A stretch of DNA of 64,000 nt from a virus. This document shows positions 54,796 to 62,664 of the stretch, piece by piece. Under the pieces are notes generated by a model, which saw only the letters and a program-made list of their open reading frames with translations, was not told where the DNA came from and searched no databases. The DNA lies in the IMG/VR virus record IMGVR_UViG_3300009168_000009, positions 1-64,000 of that record. One strand, 5' to 3'. The position numbers and the translations under genes are program-made. Within the stretch, counting starts at the first letter, position 1. Each line of letters opens with the position of its first letter.

Positions 54796-55623
54796 ATGGC
54801 TTTGACGGCTGCCCAACTCGCGGCACGCGAGGGAAAGATCACTGCATCGTTCGCGCCGCAGCTAATGGCCGGCGATCTCCCCGCTATCCACAACAAGTGG
54901 CTTGAGCTGATCGGCGATCCGTCCTGGCAGCCGGAGGACATGACCAACAACTGGCCGGTGTATCACGGCACCGTCATGGAGCCGCACGTCATCGACTGGC
55001 ACGAGCGATTGACCGGCGTGCCGCTGACACGGCGCGGCGAAGTCGTTGTGCATCCGCACCGGCCCAACGTCTGCGCCACGCTCGACTGCTACCGCGCATT
55101 CGATCAGTGCGTGATCGATGCAAAATGCCCCGGCGCGTGGATGAAGCTGGACGACATCCTCGCCTACTACCAGCCGCAGCTGATCGTGCAACGCGGCTGC
55201 GTCGAGTGCATCAACGCCAGCCTGCTGATCTCGCACGGCGGTGCCGCGCCGCACGAATATGCGATCACGATCGATCCGGACTACGAAGCCAAGGTCTGGC
55301 AGCGCGTCGATCAATTCTGGCGCTGCGTGGAAATGATGATCCCGCCGGTCGAGACGATGGCGCTGCAGCCGCTCACGGCGCCGGAGGAATGGCGCACGGT
55401 CGATCTCAGCCGCGATGGCGAGATCAATCTGCACAACTGGGCACCGGAAATGGTGCTGCAGCTGGTGACGTGGAACGAAACGCGCGACAACGCAGTGGCG
55501 CACGAATTCGCGCGCGAGCAGATCAAGGCGTTGTTGCCGGAAAATGTCGGCGTGCTGCGCGGTGCCGGCCTGATAGTGAAACGCAACCGTGCGCGCGCCG
55601 TCTCGATCAAGCGTGACGAGTGA
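54796..55623 (+). CDS. YqaJ/lambda-exonuclease-type recombination nuclease
   Basis: 275 aa. The fold pattern (AAQLAAREGKITASFAPQLM, VYHGTVMEPHVIDWHERLTG, then CATLDCYRAFDQCVIDAKCP) has the GT-E and D...DAK catalytic arrangement of the YqaJ viral recombinase family. It would resect 5' ends so that the annealase at 57435 can act. AGGGGATTACG lies before the start. First structural gene after the repressor. Confidence 0.78.
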   Translation: MALTAAQLAAREGKITASFAPQLMAGDLPAIHNKWLELIGDPSWQPEDMTNNWPVYHGTVMEPHVIDWHERLTGVPLTRRGEVVVHPHRPNVCATLDCYRAFDQCVIDAKCPGAWMKLDDILAYYQPQLIVQRGCVECINASLLISHGGAAPHEYAITIDPDYEAKVWQRVDQFWRCVEMMIPPVETMALQPLTAPEEWRTVDLSRDGEINLHNWAPEMVLQLVTWNETRDNAVAHEFAREQIKALLPENVGVLRGAGLIVKRNRARAVSIKRDE

Positions 55624-55648
55624 TCAACCAGCGAAAGGAAAGCGACCG

Positions 55649-55849
55649 ATGAAAAACAAGTCCACGACCAGCGTCACCACCAGCGAGGAGAGTCCGCCGG
55701 CCACCATCAGCGTGCGCGAGTCGCTGGAGCAAATTCGCTCCGAGCATCTGCGCATACGCAACGATGCCCACGACACCATCACCCGGCTGGAACGCTGGCG
55801 CGACGAGATCGACGCCACCATCGCCTTCCTGCGAGCGCAACGGAAATGA
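55649..55849 (+). CDS. Small coiled-coil protein, 66 aa
   Basis: From the ATG at 55649, preceded by AAAGGAAAGCGACC. Ser/Thr-rich start, then ESLEQIRSEHLRIRNDAHDT, ITRLERWRDEIDATIAFLRA, a two-heptad coiled coil found in many phages between exonuclease and annealase genes. Unknown function. Confidence 0.7.
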   Translation: MKNKSTTSVTTSEESPPATISVRESLEQIRSEHLRIRNDAHDTITRLERWRDEIDATIAFLRAQRK

Positions 55850-56139
55850 GAAAGAGCGACGCGAAGTTGTCGGCGGCTCTGCAGGAGGCGGGGCTGGACG
55901 ACATGGCGAAGCGCGCGGCGGCTGGACACTACAACGAATTTTTCGGGCCGCTCGACACGCCAATGCTGACGTTGATCGAGGAGCTGCACAAGGCCGGCAG
56001 TGCGCCGGCACTTGCGCTGCGGCTGCGTGTGATGGATGGCGACTATGATGCCGACTTTGAGGAGTCGGAGGAATGGGCGGCGTCGGAGGGCGGGCAGAAT
56101 GCGTTCAACAGCTTGCTGGGGAGGAAGCACGATGACTGA
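55846..56139 (+). CDS. Small protein, 97 aa, common phage type
   Basis: Starts at an ATGA overlap. MRKSDAKLSAALQEAGLDDM, then AAAGHYNEFFGPLDTPMLTL and GDYDADFEESEEW are typical of a small, widespread phage protein of unknown role located in recombination operons. Mainly helical and acidic. Confidence 0.75.
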   Translation: MRKSDAKLSAALQEAGLDDMAKRAAAGHYNEFFGPLDTPMLTLIEELHKAGSAPALALRLRVMDGDYDADFEESEEWAASEGGQNAFNSLLGRKHDD

Positions 56140-56788
56140 CAAGGAATACAACATCGCGATCCAGCGGCTCAAGCTGCCGCCGCGCATGCAGAAGCTGCCC
56201 GTGGATGATCGCGGCTATCCGGTGCCGAAGTTCGTGCAGTGGATCGACGGCAAGCCGGACTTCCGCGTGGTCAATCGATCGTTCATGGCAAATGCGGTGC
56301 GGATCAAGTTGTGCTGGCTGTGCGGCGAACCACTCGGCCGCTTCCAGGCATTTGTCATAGGCCCTATGTGCTCGATTAACCGTGTCAGCTCGGAGCCGCC
56401 GTCGCATCTGGAGTGTGCGCGCTTCGCGGTGCAGGCGTGTCCGTTTTTGACGCAGCCGAATCGCAAGCGCAACGAAGATGGACTGCCGGAGGAAGCCGAA
56501 CAACCGGCTGGCATCATGATCCCGCGCAATCCCGGCGTGTCCATGATCTGGGTCACGGAATCCTATACGCCGTTCAAAGCGCACGGCGGCGCGTTGTTTC
56601 GGATCGGCGAGCCGACCAGCGTGGAGTGGTGGGCGCACGGCCGCGAGGCGACGCGGCAGGAAGTGATCGACTCGATCGCCAGCGGACTGCCGCTGCTGGT
56701 GGACGTGGCGGCGAAGGAAGGGCCGGACGCGATCGACGCGCTCAACCGCGAGATCAGACGCGGGCTCGCATTGGTGCCGGCGATATGA
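56132..56788 (+). CDS. Hypothetical protein, 218 aa, with CxxC motif
   Basis: From the ATG at 56132 (GGGGAGGAAGC before). LKLPPRMQKLPVDDRGYPVP, KFVQWIDGKPDFRVVNR and LCWLCGEPLGRFQAFVIGPM, then SEPPSHLECARFAVQACPFL: a family widespread in phages with a CxxCG zinc-like motif and further Cys, role unknown. The C-terminal half is a mixed domain (WWAHGREATRQEVIDSIASG). Overlaps the previous gene by 8 nt. Confidence 0.72.
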   Translation: MTDKEYNIAIQRLKLPPRMQKLPVDDRGYPVPKFVQWIDGKPDFRVVNRSFMANAVRIKLCWLCGEPLGRFQAFVIGPMCSINRVSSEPPSHLECARFAVQACPFLTQPNRKRNEDGLPEEAEQPAGIMIPRNPGVSMIWVTESYTPFKAHGGALFRIGEPTSVEWWAHGREATRQEVIDSIASGLPLLVDVAAKEGPDAIDALNREIRRGLALVPAI

Positions 56789-56952
56789 ACGAAGAATATC
56801 TGGGCGATGGCCTCTACGCGTCGTTCGATGGCTATGCCATCACGTTGCGCGCGCCGCGCGAAAACGGCGATCACTACGTCGTGCTGGAACCGCTCCAGTA
56901 CGACGCGCTGCTGGAATACGCCATGCGGATGTACGCGAAGGAAACGTCATGA
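56785..56952 (+). CDS. Small protein, 55 aa, common phage type
   Basis: MNEEYLGDGLYASFDGYAIT, LRAPRENGDHYVVLEPLQYD, then a helix: a pattern (YLGDGxYAxxDGxxIxLxA) seen in many short phage proteins. ATGA overlaps on both sides. Role unknown. Confidence 0.75.
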   Translation: MNEEYLGDGLYASFDGYAITLRAPRENGDHYVVLEPLQYDALLEYAMRMYAKETS

Positions 56953-57269
56953 GCGACGAATATTCCGTCTGCCAGTTTTTCGTCAACGGCACCTATGAAT
57001 ACGTTCGCCGCTACGTGTCGGAGGAGGAGGCGGTCAAGGCGTTTGCTCACTACACGAACAACGTTGCCACGGCAGCGGGCGTCGTGGAGCGCGTGATCAT
57101 CACCGACGGCGGCGACTTCACCAATCTCGAATGGGTAAGAGGCAAAGGCTACAGCTACGACGGCGTGCACTACGCCGCGACGGCGCACACTGACGCGCAT
57201 CCGAATCTAAACCGAGAGGACAGCGAAGATGAAAGCGACGATCGAAGTGAAGGACAGAAAGGAAGCTGA
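56949..57269 (+). CDS. Hypothetical protein, 106 aa, common phage type
   Basis: MSDEYSVCQFFVNGTYEYVR, RYVSEEEAVKAFAHYTNNVA and VERVIITDGGDFTNLEWVRG form a well-known unnamed phage domain (YSVCQFF...EYVRR...RVIITDGGD). Acidic C-terminus. The end overlaps the next gene by 41 nt. Function not established. Confidence 0.78.
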   Translation: MSDEYSVCQFFVNGTYEYVRRYVSEEEAVKAFAHYTNNVATAAGVVERVIITDGGDFTNLEWVRGKGYSYDGVHYAATAHTDAHPNLNREDSEDESDDRSEGQKGS

Positions 57270-57438
57270 CGCCGTGCGCGTTGGACTCGAAGACCCGGCG
57301 GTGCGCGCGTTCGTAGTCATCATCGGCTTGCTGTTGCCGATGACACAGCGCCAGCGCAAGCGTGTGCTGCAATACGTGATGGATAAGATCGACGAGGACG
57401 CCGAAGGCAAAATCGAGAACGGCGGGCAAGCAGCATGA
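57229..57438 (+). CDS. Small helical protein, 69 aa
   Basis: MKATIEVKDRKEADAVRVGL, AFVVIIGLLLPMTQRQRKRV, LQYVMDKIDEDAEGKIENGG. A short hydrophobic helix and charged ends; similar small proteins precede annealase genes in related phages. Preceded by AGAGGACAGCGAAG. Unknown role. Confidence 0.7.
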   Translation: MKATIEVKDRKEADAVRVGLEDPAVRAFVVIIGLLLPMTQRQRKRVLQYVMDKIDEDAEGKIENGGQAA

Positions 57439-58463
57439 ACGTCCCCGCCTTGCGTCCTGCCCGGCTGCCGATGCCGCCGGGCATAGACGATCCCGGCAAG
57501 TGGCGCGTGCTGGTGGAAGCGATCTTTCCCGCTGCGCAGAGCGTGGAGTCGGTGTTGCTCGCACTCGACTACTGCCGCGCGCGCGGGCTCGACGTGCTCA
57601 AGAAGCCCGTCAATATCGTGCCGATGTGGAACAACAAGCTGGGCCGCTATGTCGAGACGGTCTGGCCCTCGATCAATGAGATCGAGGTCACGGCGGCACG
57701 CACCGGCCAGTGGGCGGGCATGGACGAACCGAAATGGGGACCGACGATCGAGGAGACATTCAGAGGCCGCAAGAAAGATCGCGGCGGCTGGGTGGATGCC
57801 GAAGTCACCCTGAAATATCCGGAGTGGGTTGCCGTCACCGTGTACCGAATGATCCACGGCAATCGCTGCGCCTTCACCGAGCCGGTCTACTGGCTGGAAG
57901 CCTACGGACGGCTGGGCGGCAGCGTGTTGCCCAATGACATGTGGTCGAAACGTCCGCGCGGCCAGCTGCACAAGGTCGGCAAGGCTGCGTCGCTGCGTGC
58001 GGCATTCCCAGAGGAAGGCGACTATGCCTCCGACGAAATGGAAGGCGCAGTGATTGACGTGCAGGCGACGCCGGAAGCGCCGACGCCAACCGACAACTGG
58101 AAACCGCCCGACACGATTCCTGACGAGCCCGCCGAGGAGCAGATCGATCCGGAGACGGGCGAAGTCACGACGGCAGCGCCATCGCCTCCTCCGACGCCGC
58201 GTCTGCTGGCGCGCGGTGATGACGAGCAGGCCCGCGACTGGTGCTCGCGCTTCCTGACCGAGCTGCGCAAGTCGAAGACGATCGGCGAAGTCGACCAGTG
58301 GGAGGCGCTTAATCTGGAGATCAGCGACGCGATCAAGATCGACGCGCCCAAGCTGCATGTCCAGTTGAAGGCGGCGATCGGGCGGCATCGTGTGGAGCTG
58401 GCAGGGGCGGAGCAGAAGTCGGAGACGGGGAAGCCGGCCGACGAGCAGGCACCGCCACCGTGA
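57435..58463 (+). CDS. Bet/RecT-type single-strand annealing protein
   Basis: 342 aa. Residues about 15-200 follow the phage Bet family: SVLLALDYCRARGLDVLKKP, VNIVPMWNNKLGRYVETVWP and ARTGQWAGMDEPKWGPTIEE. After that an acidic, Pro-rich linker (PDTIPDEPAEEQIDPETGEV) and a helical C-terminal part follow. With the YqaJ-type exonuclease it would form a Red-like recombination system. ATGA overlap with the upstream gene. Confidence 0.82.
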   Translation: MNVPALRPARLPMPPGIDDPGKWRVLVEAIFPAAQSVESVLLALDYCRARGLDVLKKPVNIVPMWNNKLGRYVETVWPSINEIEVTAARTGQWAGMDEPKWGPTIEETFRGRKKDRGGWVDAEVTLKYPEWVAVTVYRMIHGNRCAFTEPVYWLEAYGRLGGSVLPNDMWSKRPRGQLHKVGKAASLRAAFPEEGDYASDEMEGAVIDVQATPEAPTPTDNWKPPDTIPDEPAEEQIDPETGEVTTAAPSPPPTPRLLARGDDEQARDWCSRFLTELRKSKTIGEVDQWEALNLEISDAIKIDAPKLHVQLKAAIGRHRVELAGAEQKSETGKPADEQAPPP

Positions 58464-58918
58464 AGCGCGCCAACTATATCGTGGGCGATATGCTGTTGTT
58501 CCCCGACGACACCGACGCCCGCCTGCAGCTCGGCACGCTCGATCCCGGCGAGAAAGTCGGGGTCGAGATCACCCGGCCGCGCCGATCGGAGGCGGTCAAG
58601 TTCAACGCCCATGTGCATCTGACTCTGGAACGTGTCGCCGCCGCCATGGCGCACAAGACCAGCGGCGTGTGGACCGTGCGCAATCTGCGCAGCTGGCTAT
58701 GCATCCGCACCGGCCGCGTTGACGTGGTGAGCTGGCCGCCGCGTTCTGCCGTGATCCCGCATTCGATCGGGGACATGAACGCGATGGAGCTGGACCTATG
58801 GTGGCAGGAGGCGCAGCGCGTGATCATCACCGACGTGCTGCCGATGCTGGCGCGCGATGAAGCCGACGATATCCGCAGTCGTTTGAGATCATGGAAGGAG
58901 TCCGAAGATGGTGATTAG
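58460..58918 (+). CDS. DUF1367-like protein, 152 aa
   Basis: The segment FNAHVHLTLERVAAAMAHKT, then LRSWLCIRTGRVDVVSWPP and RSAVIPHSIGDMNAMELDLW fits DUF1367, a family near phage recombination genes, sometimes called NinB-adjacent. It may be a DNA-binding recombination factor. ATGA overlap with the annealase. Confidence 0.68.
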   Translation: MKRANYIVGDMLLFPDDTDARLQLGTLDPGEKVGVEITRPRRSEAVKFNAHVHLTLERVAAAMAHKTSGVWTVRNLRSWLCIRTGRVDVVSWPPRSAVIPHSIGDMNAMELDLWWQEAQRVIITDVLPMLARDEADDIRSRLRSWKESEDGD

Positions 58919-59156
58919 TCGTGGCGGTGGTGGTTTCAATCCGTGGCAACGCCGGCCGCAGCAAGCGCAACGCGGCGTGTCGCGGATGCCGAGCGCCAAT
59001 CCACGCGCGATCGCCGCGCTCAAGGCATACGAGCAGCAATCCAGGGTGCCGGTGAATTTCGACATGCTCTACCGGCATTTGATGGAGAGCGGCTTCACGC
59101 CGAACGATGCACATCTGGCAGCGGAGAGCTACTGGCGCGGGAGGCCGAAGCGATGA
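58908..59156 (+). CDS. Hypothetical protein, 82 aa
   Basis: Gly/Arg/Gln-rich start (SRGGGGFNPWQRRPQQAQRG) and a helical end (LYRHLMESGFTPNDAHLAAE). Overlaps both neighbours. No family recognised. Confidence 0.62.
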   Translation: MVISRGGGGFNPWQRRPQQAQRGVSRMPSANPRAIAALKAYEQQSRVPVNFDMLYRHLMESGFTPNDAHLAAESYWRGRPKR

Positions 59157-59371
59157 CCGAGGAACAGGATCAGTTGCTGCGATTGATGGCGGCGACCGAC
59201 AACATGGATGACCACAGCATCTGGCAGTATTCCTGCGTTGCCGTTGCGCTTGCCGGCATGCGTGCGCGCAAGATCGGCCGCGAGGACATCGAGAAAATCT
59301 GCGTCCGATATATCGAGACGATGGCCAAGACCGCCGGCACAACGCCGATGCAATACGAGCTGGACTCATGA
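59153..59371 (+). CDS. Hypothetical protein, 72 aa
   Basis: From the ATG at 59153 (ATGA overlap): MTEEQDQLLRLMAATDNMDD, HSIWQYSCVAVALAGMRARK, IGREDIEKICVRYIETMAKT. All helical, similar in style to small phage proteins of unknown role. Confidence 0.62.
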   Translation: MTEEQDQLLRLMAATDNMDDHSIWQYSCVAVALAGMRARKIGREDIEKICVRYIETMAKTAGTTPMQYELDS

Positions 59372-59871
59372 CGCGCGCATTGATCCTCAGCGAGGTTGAA
59401 GTCGCGGCGATCCGTGAGGCATTCGCGAAAGCGTGCGCCAAACCGATCTCGACGAAAGAATTTATGGCCTTGGTGGTGCCGCAGCAGAACGTGGATGTGC
59501 TCACGCTCGACAATCGCGCGCCAGGGCAGGAGAACGTCCGACCGCCCAGCCATCAAGTCCTGATCCCGCACGGCTACCGCATGGCGATCAGCGTGGAGGA
59601 GCAGCCGGCTGGAATGGTGGGGCATTTCTCATTCTCGGTCGAAGCCGCCGGCAAGACACCGAATCCAGTCGCCGTGGAAATGCTGCTGGCGGTGCTCGGC
59701 TTCGAATTGCGCGATGCAAATGCGCAATGGGTCGAGGAGTTTCTGATTGACGACAAGTCCGGAGGCTTGGCGGTCAATCTGTTGTTCGTATTAAACGACT
59801 CCCAGAGGGAGCGGCGGCAGCACGAACCATCGTTCCCCCGGCCAGTGCTGCCGTCGTCACTCAAACACTGA
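59368..59871 (+). CDS. Hypothetical protein, 167 aa
   Basis: Starts at an ATGA overlap. A helical beginning (SEVEVAAIREAFAKACAKPI) and a beta-rich middle (YRMAISVEEQPAGMVGHFSF) with VAVEMLLAVLGFELRDANAQ; the end is Arg-rich. No membrane segment or known motif. Possibly a nucleic-acid-linked accessory; the sequence does not decide. Confidence 0.6.
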   Translation: MTRALILSEVEVAAIREAFAKACAKPISTKEFMALVVPQQNVDVLTLDNRAPGQENVRPPSHQVLIPHGYRMAISVEEQPAGMVGHFSFSVEAAGKTPNPVAVEMLLAVLGFELRDANAQWVEEFLIDDKSGGLAVNLLFVLNDSQRERRQHEPSFPRPVLPSSLKH

Positions 59872-59883
59872 AAAGGAAAGCTA

Positions 59884-60144
59884 ATGGCAGAACGTTCTGA
59901 GGTTTTGCGTGTCCAGAATGATGCGCTGCTGAATGAATATCACCAGCTGATCGCCGCGCAGGTCAGACGCATTGACGAGGCGATCGCTGTGCTGGATCGC
60001 GAGCGCAACAATCTGATGGTGGAGCGCGATCATCTGCTTAAACATCTGCCGCAGGCAATCGAGCAGGAGCAGCAGCATCGCATGCCGAAGTCGGAGCCGA
60101 TGCCGAAGCTGGTACAGAAAGGCCCGGCGAATAGCCATGGCTAA
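59884..60144 (+). CDS. Coiled-coil protein, 86 aa
   Basis: AAAAGGAAAGCTA precedes the ATG. EVLRVQNDALLNEYHQLIAA, QVRRIDEAIAVLDRERNNLM and VERDHLLKHLPQAIEQEQQH form long heptads; the tail is basic and Pro-rich. Overlaps the next gene by 8 nt. Unknown role. Confidence 0.68.
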   Translation: MAERSEVLRVQNDALLNEYHQLIAAQVRRIDEAIAVLDRERNNLMVERDHLLKHLPQAIEQEQQHRMPKSEPMPKLVQKGPANSHG

Positions 60145-60451
60145 GATCGGGGTCGGCGACAGCGTGCGGACGCCGGAGGACAACTGCCGCTCCTGCGGCA
60201 AGTCTCTCACCGGCGCGTTCGCTGTGGGCGATATCGATCGCAAGATGCCGAAGGCCGGCGATGTGAGCCTGTGTCGTTACTGCGGGCACATTGCCGTCTT
60301 CGGCGATGATCTCAAGTTGCGCGAGCCGAACGGCGAGGAGATCAGGGAGATCGCCGGCAACCCGCTCATTCTCTTGATGCAGCGGATTCGCGGGCAGCTC
60401 GCAAAAGAGGAAGCCCCCGATCGGAGGGACCAACCAACGACCGAGGGCTAA
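60137..60451 (+). CDS. Zinc-ribbon protein, 104 aa
   Basis: VRTPEDNCRSCGKSLTGAFA and VSLCRYCGHIAVFGDDLKLR have paired CxxCG knuckles, a zinc ribbon typical of many phage proteins. C-terminal helix (REIAGNPLILLMQRIRGQLA). May act as a nucleic-acid-binding factor. No known specific function. Confidence 0.75.
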   Translation: MAKIGVGDSVRTPEDNCRSCGKSLTGAFAVGDIDRKMPKAGDVSLCRYCGHIAVFGDDLKLREPNGEEIREIAGNPLILLMQRIRGQLAKEEAPDRRDQPTTEG

Positions 60452-60548
60452 CGTGCGGCTGGGATGGACTTGGGACCGCATCCCAGGCGCGGCACGCTGT
60501 CCGATTCGGACGCCGGAGGCAACCGGCACAGGTGGGGATTGAACGCAA
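60452..60548 (+). ncRNA. Structure-rich intergenic segment (possible RNA element)
   Basis: No gene is seen here. Three hairpins occur in a row: CTGGGATG ... CATCCCAG, inside an outer CGTGC/GCACG; GTCCGATTCGGAC; and GCCGG AGGCAA CCGGC. The order and density suggest an RNA element or a 5' leader of the small gene downstream. It does not fit a tRNA or a known riboswitch by eye. Confidence 0.35.
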
Positions 60549-60674
60549 GTGAGCAAGATAACGCGAGTGGAGCTGATGGCTGTTGCGCATGAAAGATTGC
60601 CACGCATTCCAGAGCGCGCGAGCGCGAAGGTTGGGACCAGAGCGATAGCAACGTCGCCGGGTTCGGCCAAGTGA
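60549..60674 (+). CDS. Small protein, 41 aa, GTG start
   Basis: The frame VSKITRVELMAVAHERLPRI, PERASAKVGTRAIATSPGSA K resembles a short phage protein type (xRVAHxRLPxxPxxxxxKVGTRAIA). The GTG start lacks a strong ribosome-binding site; ATG at 60576 would give a shorter product. Tentative. Confidence 0.45.
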   Translation: MSKITRVELMAVAHERLPRIPERASAKVGTRAIATSPGSAK

Positions 60675-60722
60675 TGGACGCTGCTCTCGCGGCGTTTGCC
60701 GCCACTGAATGCAGGTCAGACG

Positions 60723-60950
60723 ATGCGTGAATGGCTTGTGATCGATAGCACCTACAAGAACGCGGTGTTCCGGGGTGATGATGCCAAGAAGCCGCGCGGC
60801 TATATCCCGCGCGACGTTGCCGAGAGACTTCTTGGACGTGATCTTGGCGGAACCGTTTGGTTCACCAAGGACGACAGCAAACGAATGCGCGAGCATCCAG
60901 ATTGGCGAGATACGGAGCCCGGATGGACTCCGCTGGGGTTCTGGTCATGA
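60723..60950 (+). CDS. Hypothetical protein, 75 aa
   Basis: MREWLVIDSTYKNAVFRGDD, AKKPRGYIPRDVAERLLGRD and GGTVWFTKDDSKRMREHPDW: a small mixed alpha/beta protein. Start at 60723, with GCAGGTCAG upstream. The stop overlaps the next gene (ATGA). Unknown. Confidence 0.58.
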   Translation: MREWLVIDSTYKNAVFRGDDAKKPRGYIPRDVAERLLGRDLGGTVWFTKDDSKRMREHPDWRDTEPGWTPLGFWS

Positions 60951-61168
60951 AACCTGCTCAGAAGCCCGATGAACGCGGATGGGCATGGCCGGACCCGCCG
61001 ACAACACCGCGCGAGGTCATAGCGGGACATCTCAGAAGCTGGGGACCGAAGCTGGCATACGACCTTGCAGACACCCTGCTTATCGAATTGGCATGTCGCG
61101 GGTTTAGTGTGACCCGCACTGACGACGAATCAGCTCAAGAGAATCACGAGCGTGATCGCCCACAATAG
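60947..61168 (+). CDS. Hypothetical protein, 73 aa
   Basis: MKPAQKPDERGWAWPDPPTT, PREVIAGHLRSWGPKLAYDL and ADTLLIELACRGFSVTRTDD. Helical, acidic end. Overlaps the convergent gene by 38 nt at its 3' end. Function unknown. Confidence 0.58.
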   Translation: MKPAQKPDERGWAWPDPPTTPREVIAGHLRSWGPKLAYDLADTLLIELACRGFSVTRTDDESAQENHERDRPQ

Positions 61169-61423
61169 CAACGGCGGCAACGCGCCGATCGTGATGCCGC
61201 GCCACAGCAAACAACACGGGCAATCGGTCGCGAGATACTGCGTCAGCCGGCTCGTAAAATGCTCGGGCGTCTGACACCATGTCGGCAGCAATTTGTGCGA
61301 GGCCCAGGCGAAAGCATTGGACAGCCAATTATCCGCCCACTCGGTCGGGCCGCCGGGACGGCGATCGTGCTCCGCTTCGACCACGGCTCGAATGCGGGGA
61401 TCGTGCTCGGGACGGAAGCGCAT
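61130..61423 (-). CDS. Small membrane protein, 97 aa
   Basis: MRFRPEHDPRIRAVVEAEHD, then YLATDCPCCLLWRGITIGAL, PPLLLWAITLVILLS. A CPCC motif just before one transmembrane helix; a type seen in many phage genomes near lysis genes. The start overlaps the start codon of the divergent 67-aa gene. Role unknown. Confidence 0.68.
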   Translation of the reverse strand: MRFRPEHDPRIRAVVEAEHDRRPGGPTEWADNWLSNAFAWASHKLLPTWCQTPEHFTSRLTQYLATDCPCCLLWRGITIGALPPLLLWAITLVILLS

Positions 61424-61625
61424 GACGAATCCCGCACCGACTTTTCATTTCCGCGAGGGCTTTTGGACCGGCGTTGCGTGGGGTGCACCGGATAGTCCGG
61501 TGCACCCGCTTTGTTCGAAGTGTCAGGGCGCGCTGCCCGATGTGCCGCTGATGCTGTGGATCGAGAACGGCGCCATGATCCAGCTATGCGATGACTGCAT
61601 CGAACGCTGGCTGATCGCGAGTTAA
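61422..61625 (+). CDS. Zinc-ribbon protein, 67 aa
   Basis: From the ATG at 61422: FHFREGFWTGVAWGAPDSPV, PLCSKCQGALPDVPLMLWIE, LCDDCIERWLIAS. Two CxxC pairs make a zinc ribbon; many phages carry this small protein. The start is divergent from and overlapping with the membrane protein start. Confidence 0.68.
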   Translation: MTNPAPTFHFREGFWTGVAWGAPDSPVHPLCSKCQGALPDVPLMLWIENGAMIQLCDDCIERWLIAS

Positions 61626-62263
61626 CGGCGACCCTTCGGCTGTGCCTCACCTTCCGGCAAGCCCTGATCCGGGCTGCTGCCCACGTCGATTGGATTGCGG
61701 CGGCCTGAAACCGGAATGTACATCCAGCCGTAGTTCGGCACCCACGCGAGCACCCATCCGGGACCGCCCTCGGGCCGTGGCAAGGTGTTGTCGACCCCCG
61801 GCTGGCTCCCCGGCAGGCTGTTGTCCGGCCGAGCGCCGCTTCCTCCACCACCCGGCAGGGTGTTGTCTGGCCGCCCAGGACGGCCGCCCGGCAGCGTGTT
61901 GTCGATCCCCGGCTGACTGCCCGGCAGTCCGATATCCGGATGCACTGGCGCCCACGGCAGGCCGTTGTCGGGATACACTGGAGCCGGCGGCAGGCCGATG
62001 TCTGGCCGGCCAGGGGCGATCGGGAGGCTGTTGTCGGGACGGCCACCGCCTGGACGGCCATAGCCTGGATCGACCGGCGGGCGGTTGCCGAAGCCGGGAT
62101 CGACCGGGGACCAGCCTGGGCGGCCGTAGCCTGGATCGATCGGTGGGCGCACGCCCCAGCCAGGATCAACGGCACCGCCACCGAGGCCCGGCGGCAGCGA
62201 ATTGTCGGGGCGGCCGTCACCGCCGCCCAGCGGTACGATCATAGCGAAAGTCGGTTGCGTCAT
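61622..62263 (-). CDS. Pro/Gly repeat protein, 213 aa
   Basis: Low-complexity protein with about nine copies of a seven-residue motif of the form xPDNSLP (RPDNSLP, RPDIGLP, YPDNGLP, GVDNTLP) between residues 15 and 165, and PGYGRPG-type stretches. The C-terminus has VLAWVPNYGWMYIPVSG. It resembles extended, polyPro-II-like linkers or a virion surface protein. No signal peptide or enzyme motif. Location in the accessory/lysis region suggests virion or host-surface role, by inference. Confidence 0.62.
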   Translation of the reverse strand: MTQPTFAMIVPLGGGDGRPDNSLPPGLGGGAVDPGWGVRPPIDPGYGRPGWSPVDPGFGNRPPVDPGYGRPGGGRPDNSLPIAPGRPDIGLPPAPVYPDNGLPWAPVHPDIGLPGSQPGIDNTLPGGRPGRPDNTLPGGGGSGARPDNSLPGSQPGVDNTLPRPEGGPGWVLAWVPNYGWMYIPVSGRRNPIDVGSSPDQGLPEGEAQPKGRR

Positions 62264-62286
62264 CGGCTATCCTCCGGTTGCAGCTC

Positions 62287-62589
62287 TCAGTTGATACGCC
62301 GCCCCAGCGTCTCGGGGATCATGATGCTCGGCGTTGGCGCCAGCTCGGCGCCGATCGGTGCCCGTTGGTGATAGCTGATCACGCGGATCGTCGCGAGCCC
62401 GAACAGCAGCGCCACGACCATGTAGAGCGCAATCAACGCGACCACGAGCAAGTAGAGTCGCTGGACGTTCCAGTCGATCGGCCACTGCATCCACTTTGCA
62501 AACATGACGATGACAGCACCGACCAGCACGAGGATTGCCACCACGATCGCAACATTGATCAGGCCGAGAACTATGCCGCTGAGTGTCAT
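62287..62589 (-). CDS. Membrane protein with about three helices; holin candidate
   Basis: 100 aa from the ATG at 62589. MTLSGIVLGLINVAIVVAIL, VLVGAVIVMFAKWMQWPIDW and LYLLVVALIALYMVVALLFG are hydrophobic stretches, then a short polar tail (ELAPTPSIMIPETLGRRIN). Size, helix number and neighbouring lysozyme-like gene are compatible with a holin. GAAAAG is the only ribosome-binding-like stretch (AGGAGAAAAGCC). Confidence 0.55.
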   Translation of the reverse strand: MTLSGIVLGLINVAIVVAILVLVGAVIVMFAKWMQWPIDWNVQRLYLLVVALIALYMVVALLFGLATIRVISYHQRAPIGAELAPTPSIMIPETLGRRIN

Positions 62590-62616
62590 GGCTTTTCTCC
62601 TTCTAGGAACTATAGA

Positions 62617-62648
62617 GTTCAGCGCCGAGTTATTCTCGGCAACTGAAC
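62617..62648 (+). promoter_or_regulatory. Leader hairpin before the 68-aa gene
   Basis: GTTCAG, c, GCCGAG, ttatt, CTCGGC, aa, CTGAAC is a 12-bp hairpin with a bulge, between two divergent genes. Without a T-tract it is not a typical terminator; it may protect or regulate the mRNA of the gene at 62665, or be a binding site between divergent promoters. Confidence 0.5.
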
Positions 62649-62664
62649 CAGCGAGGAAACGACC

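Noticed and set aside
60452-60560. tRNA gene
   Set aside because: Hairpins do not form a cloverleaf and no T-loop consensus or CCA end is found.
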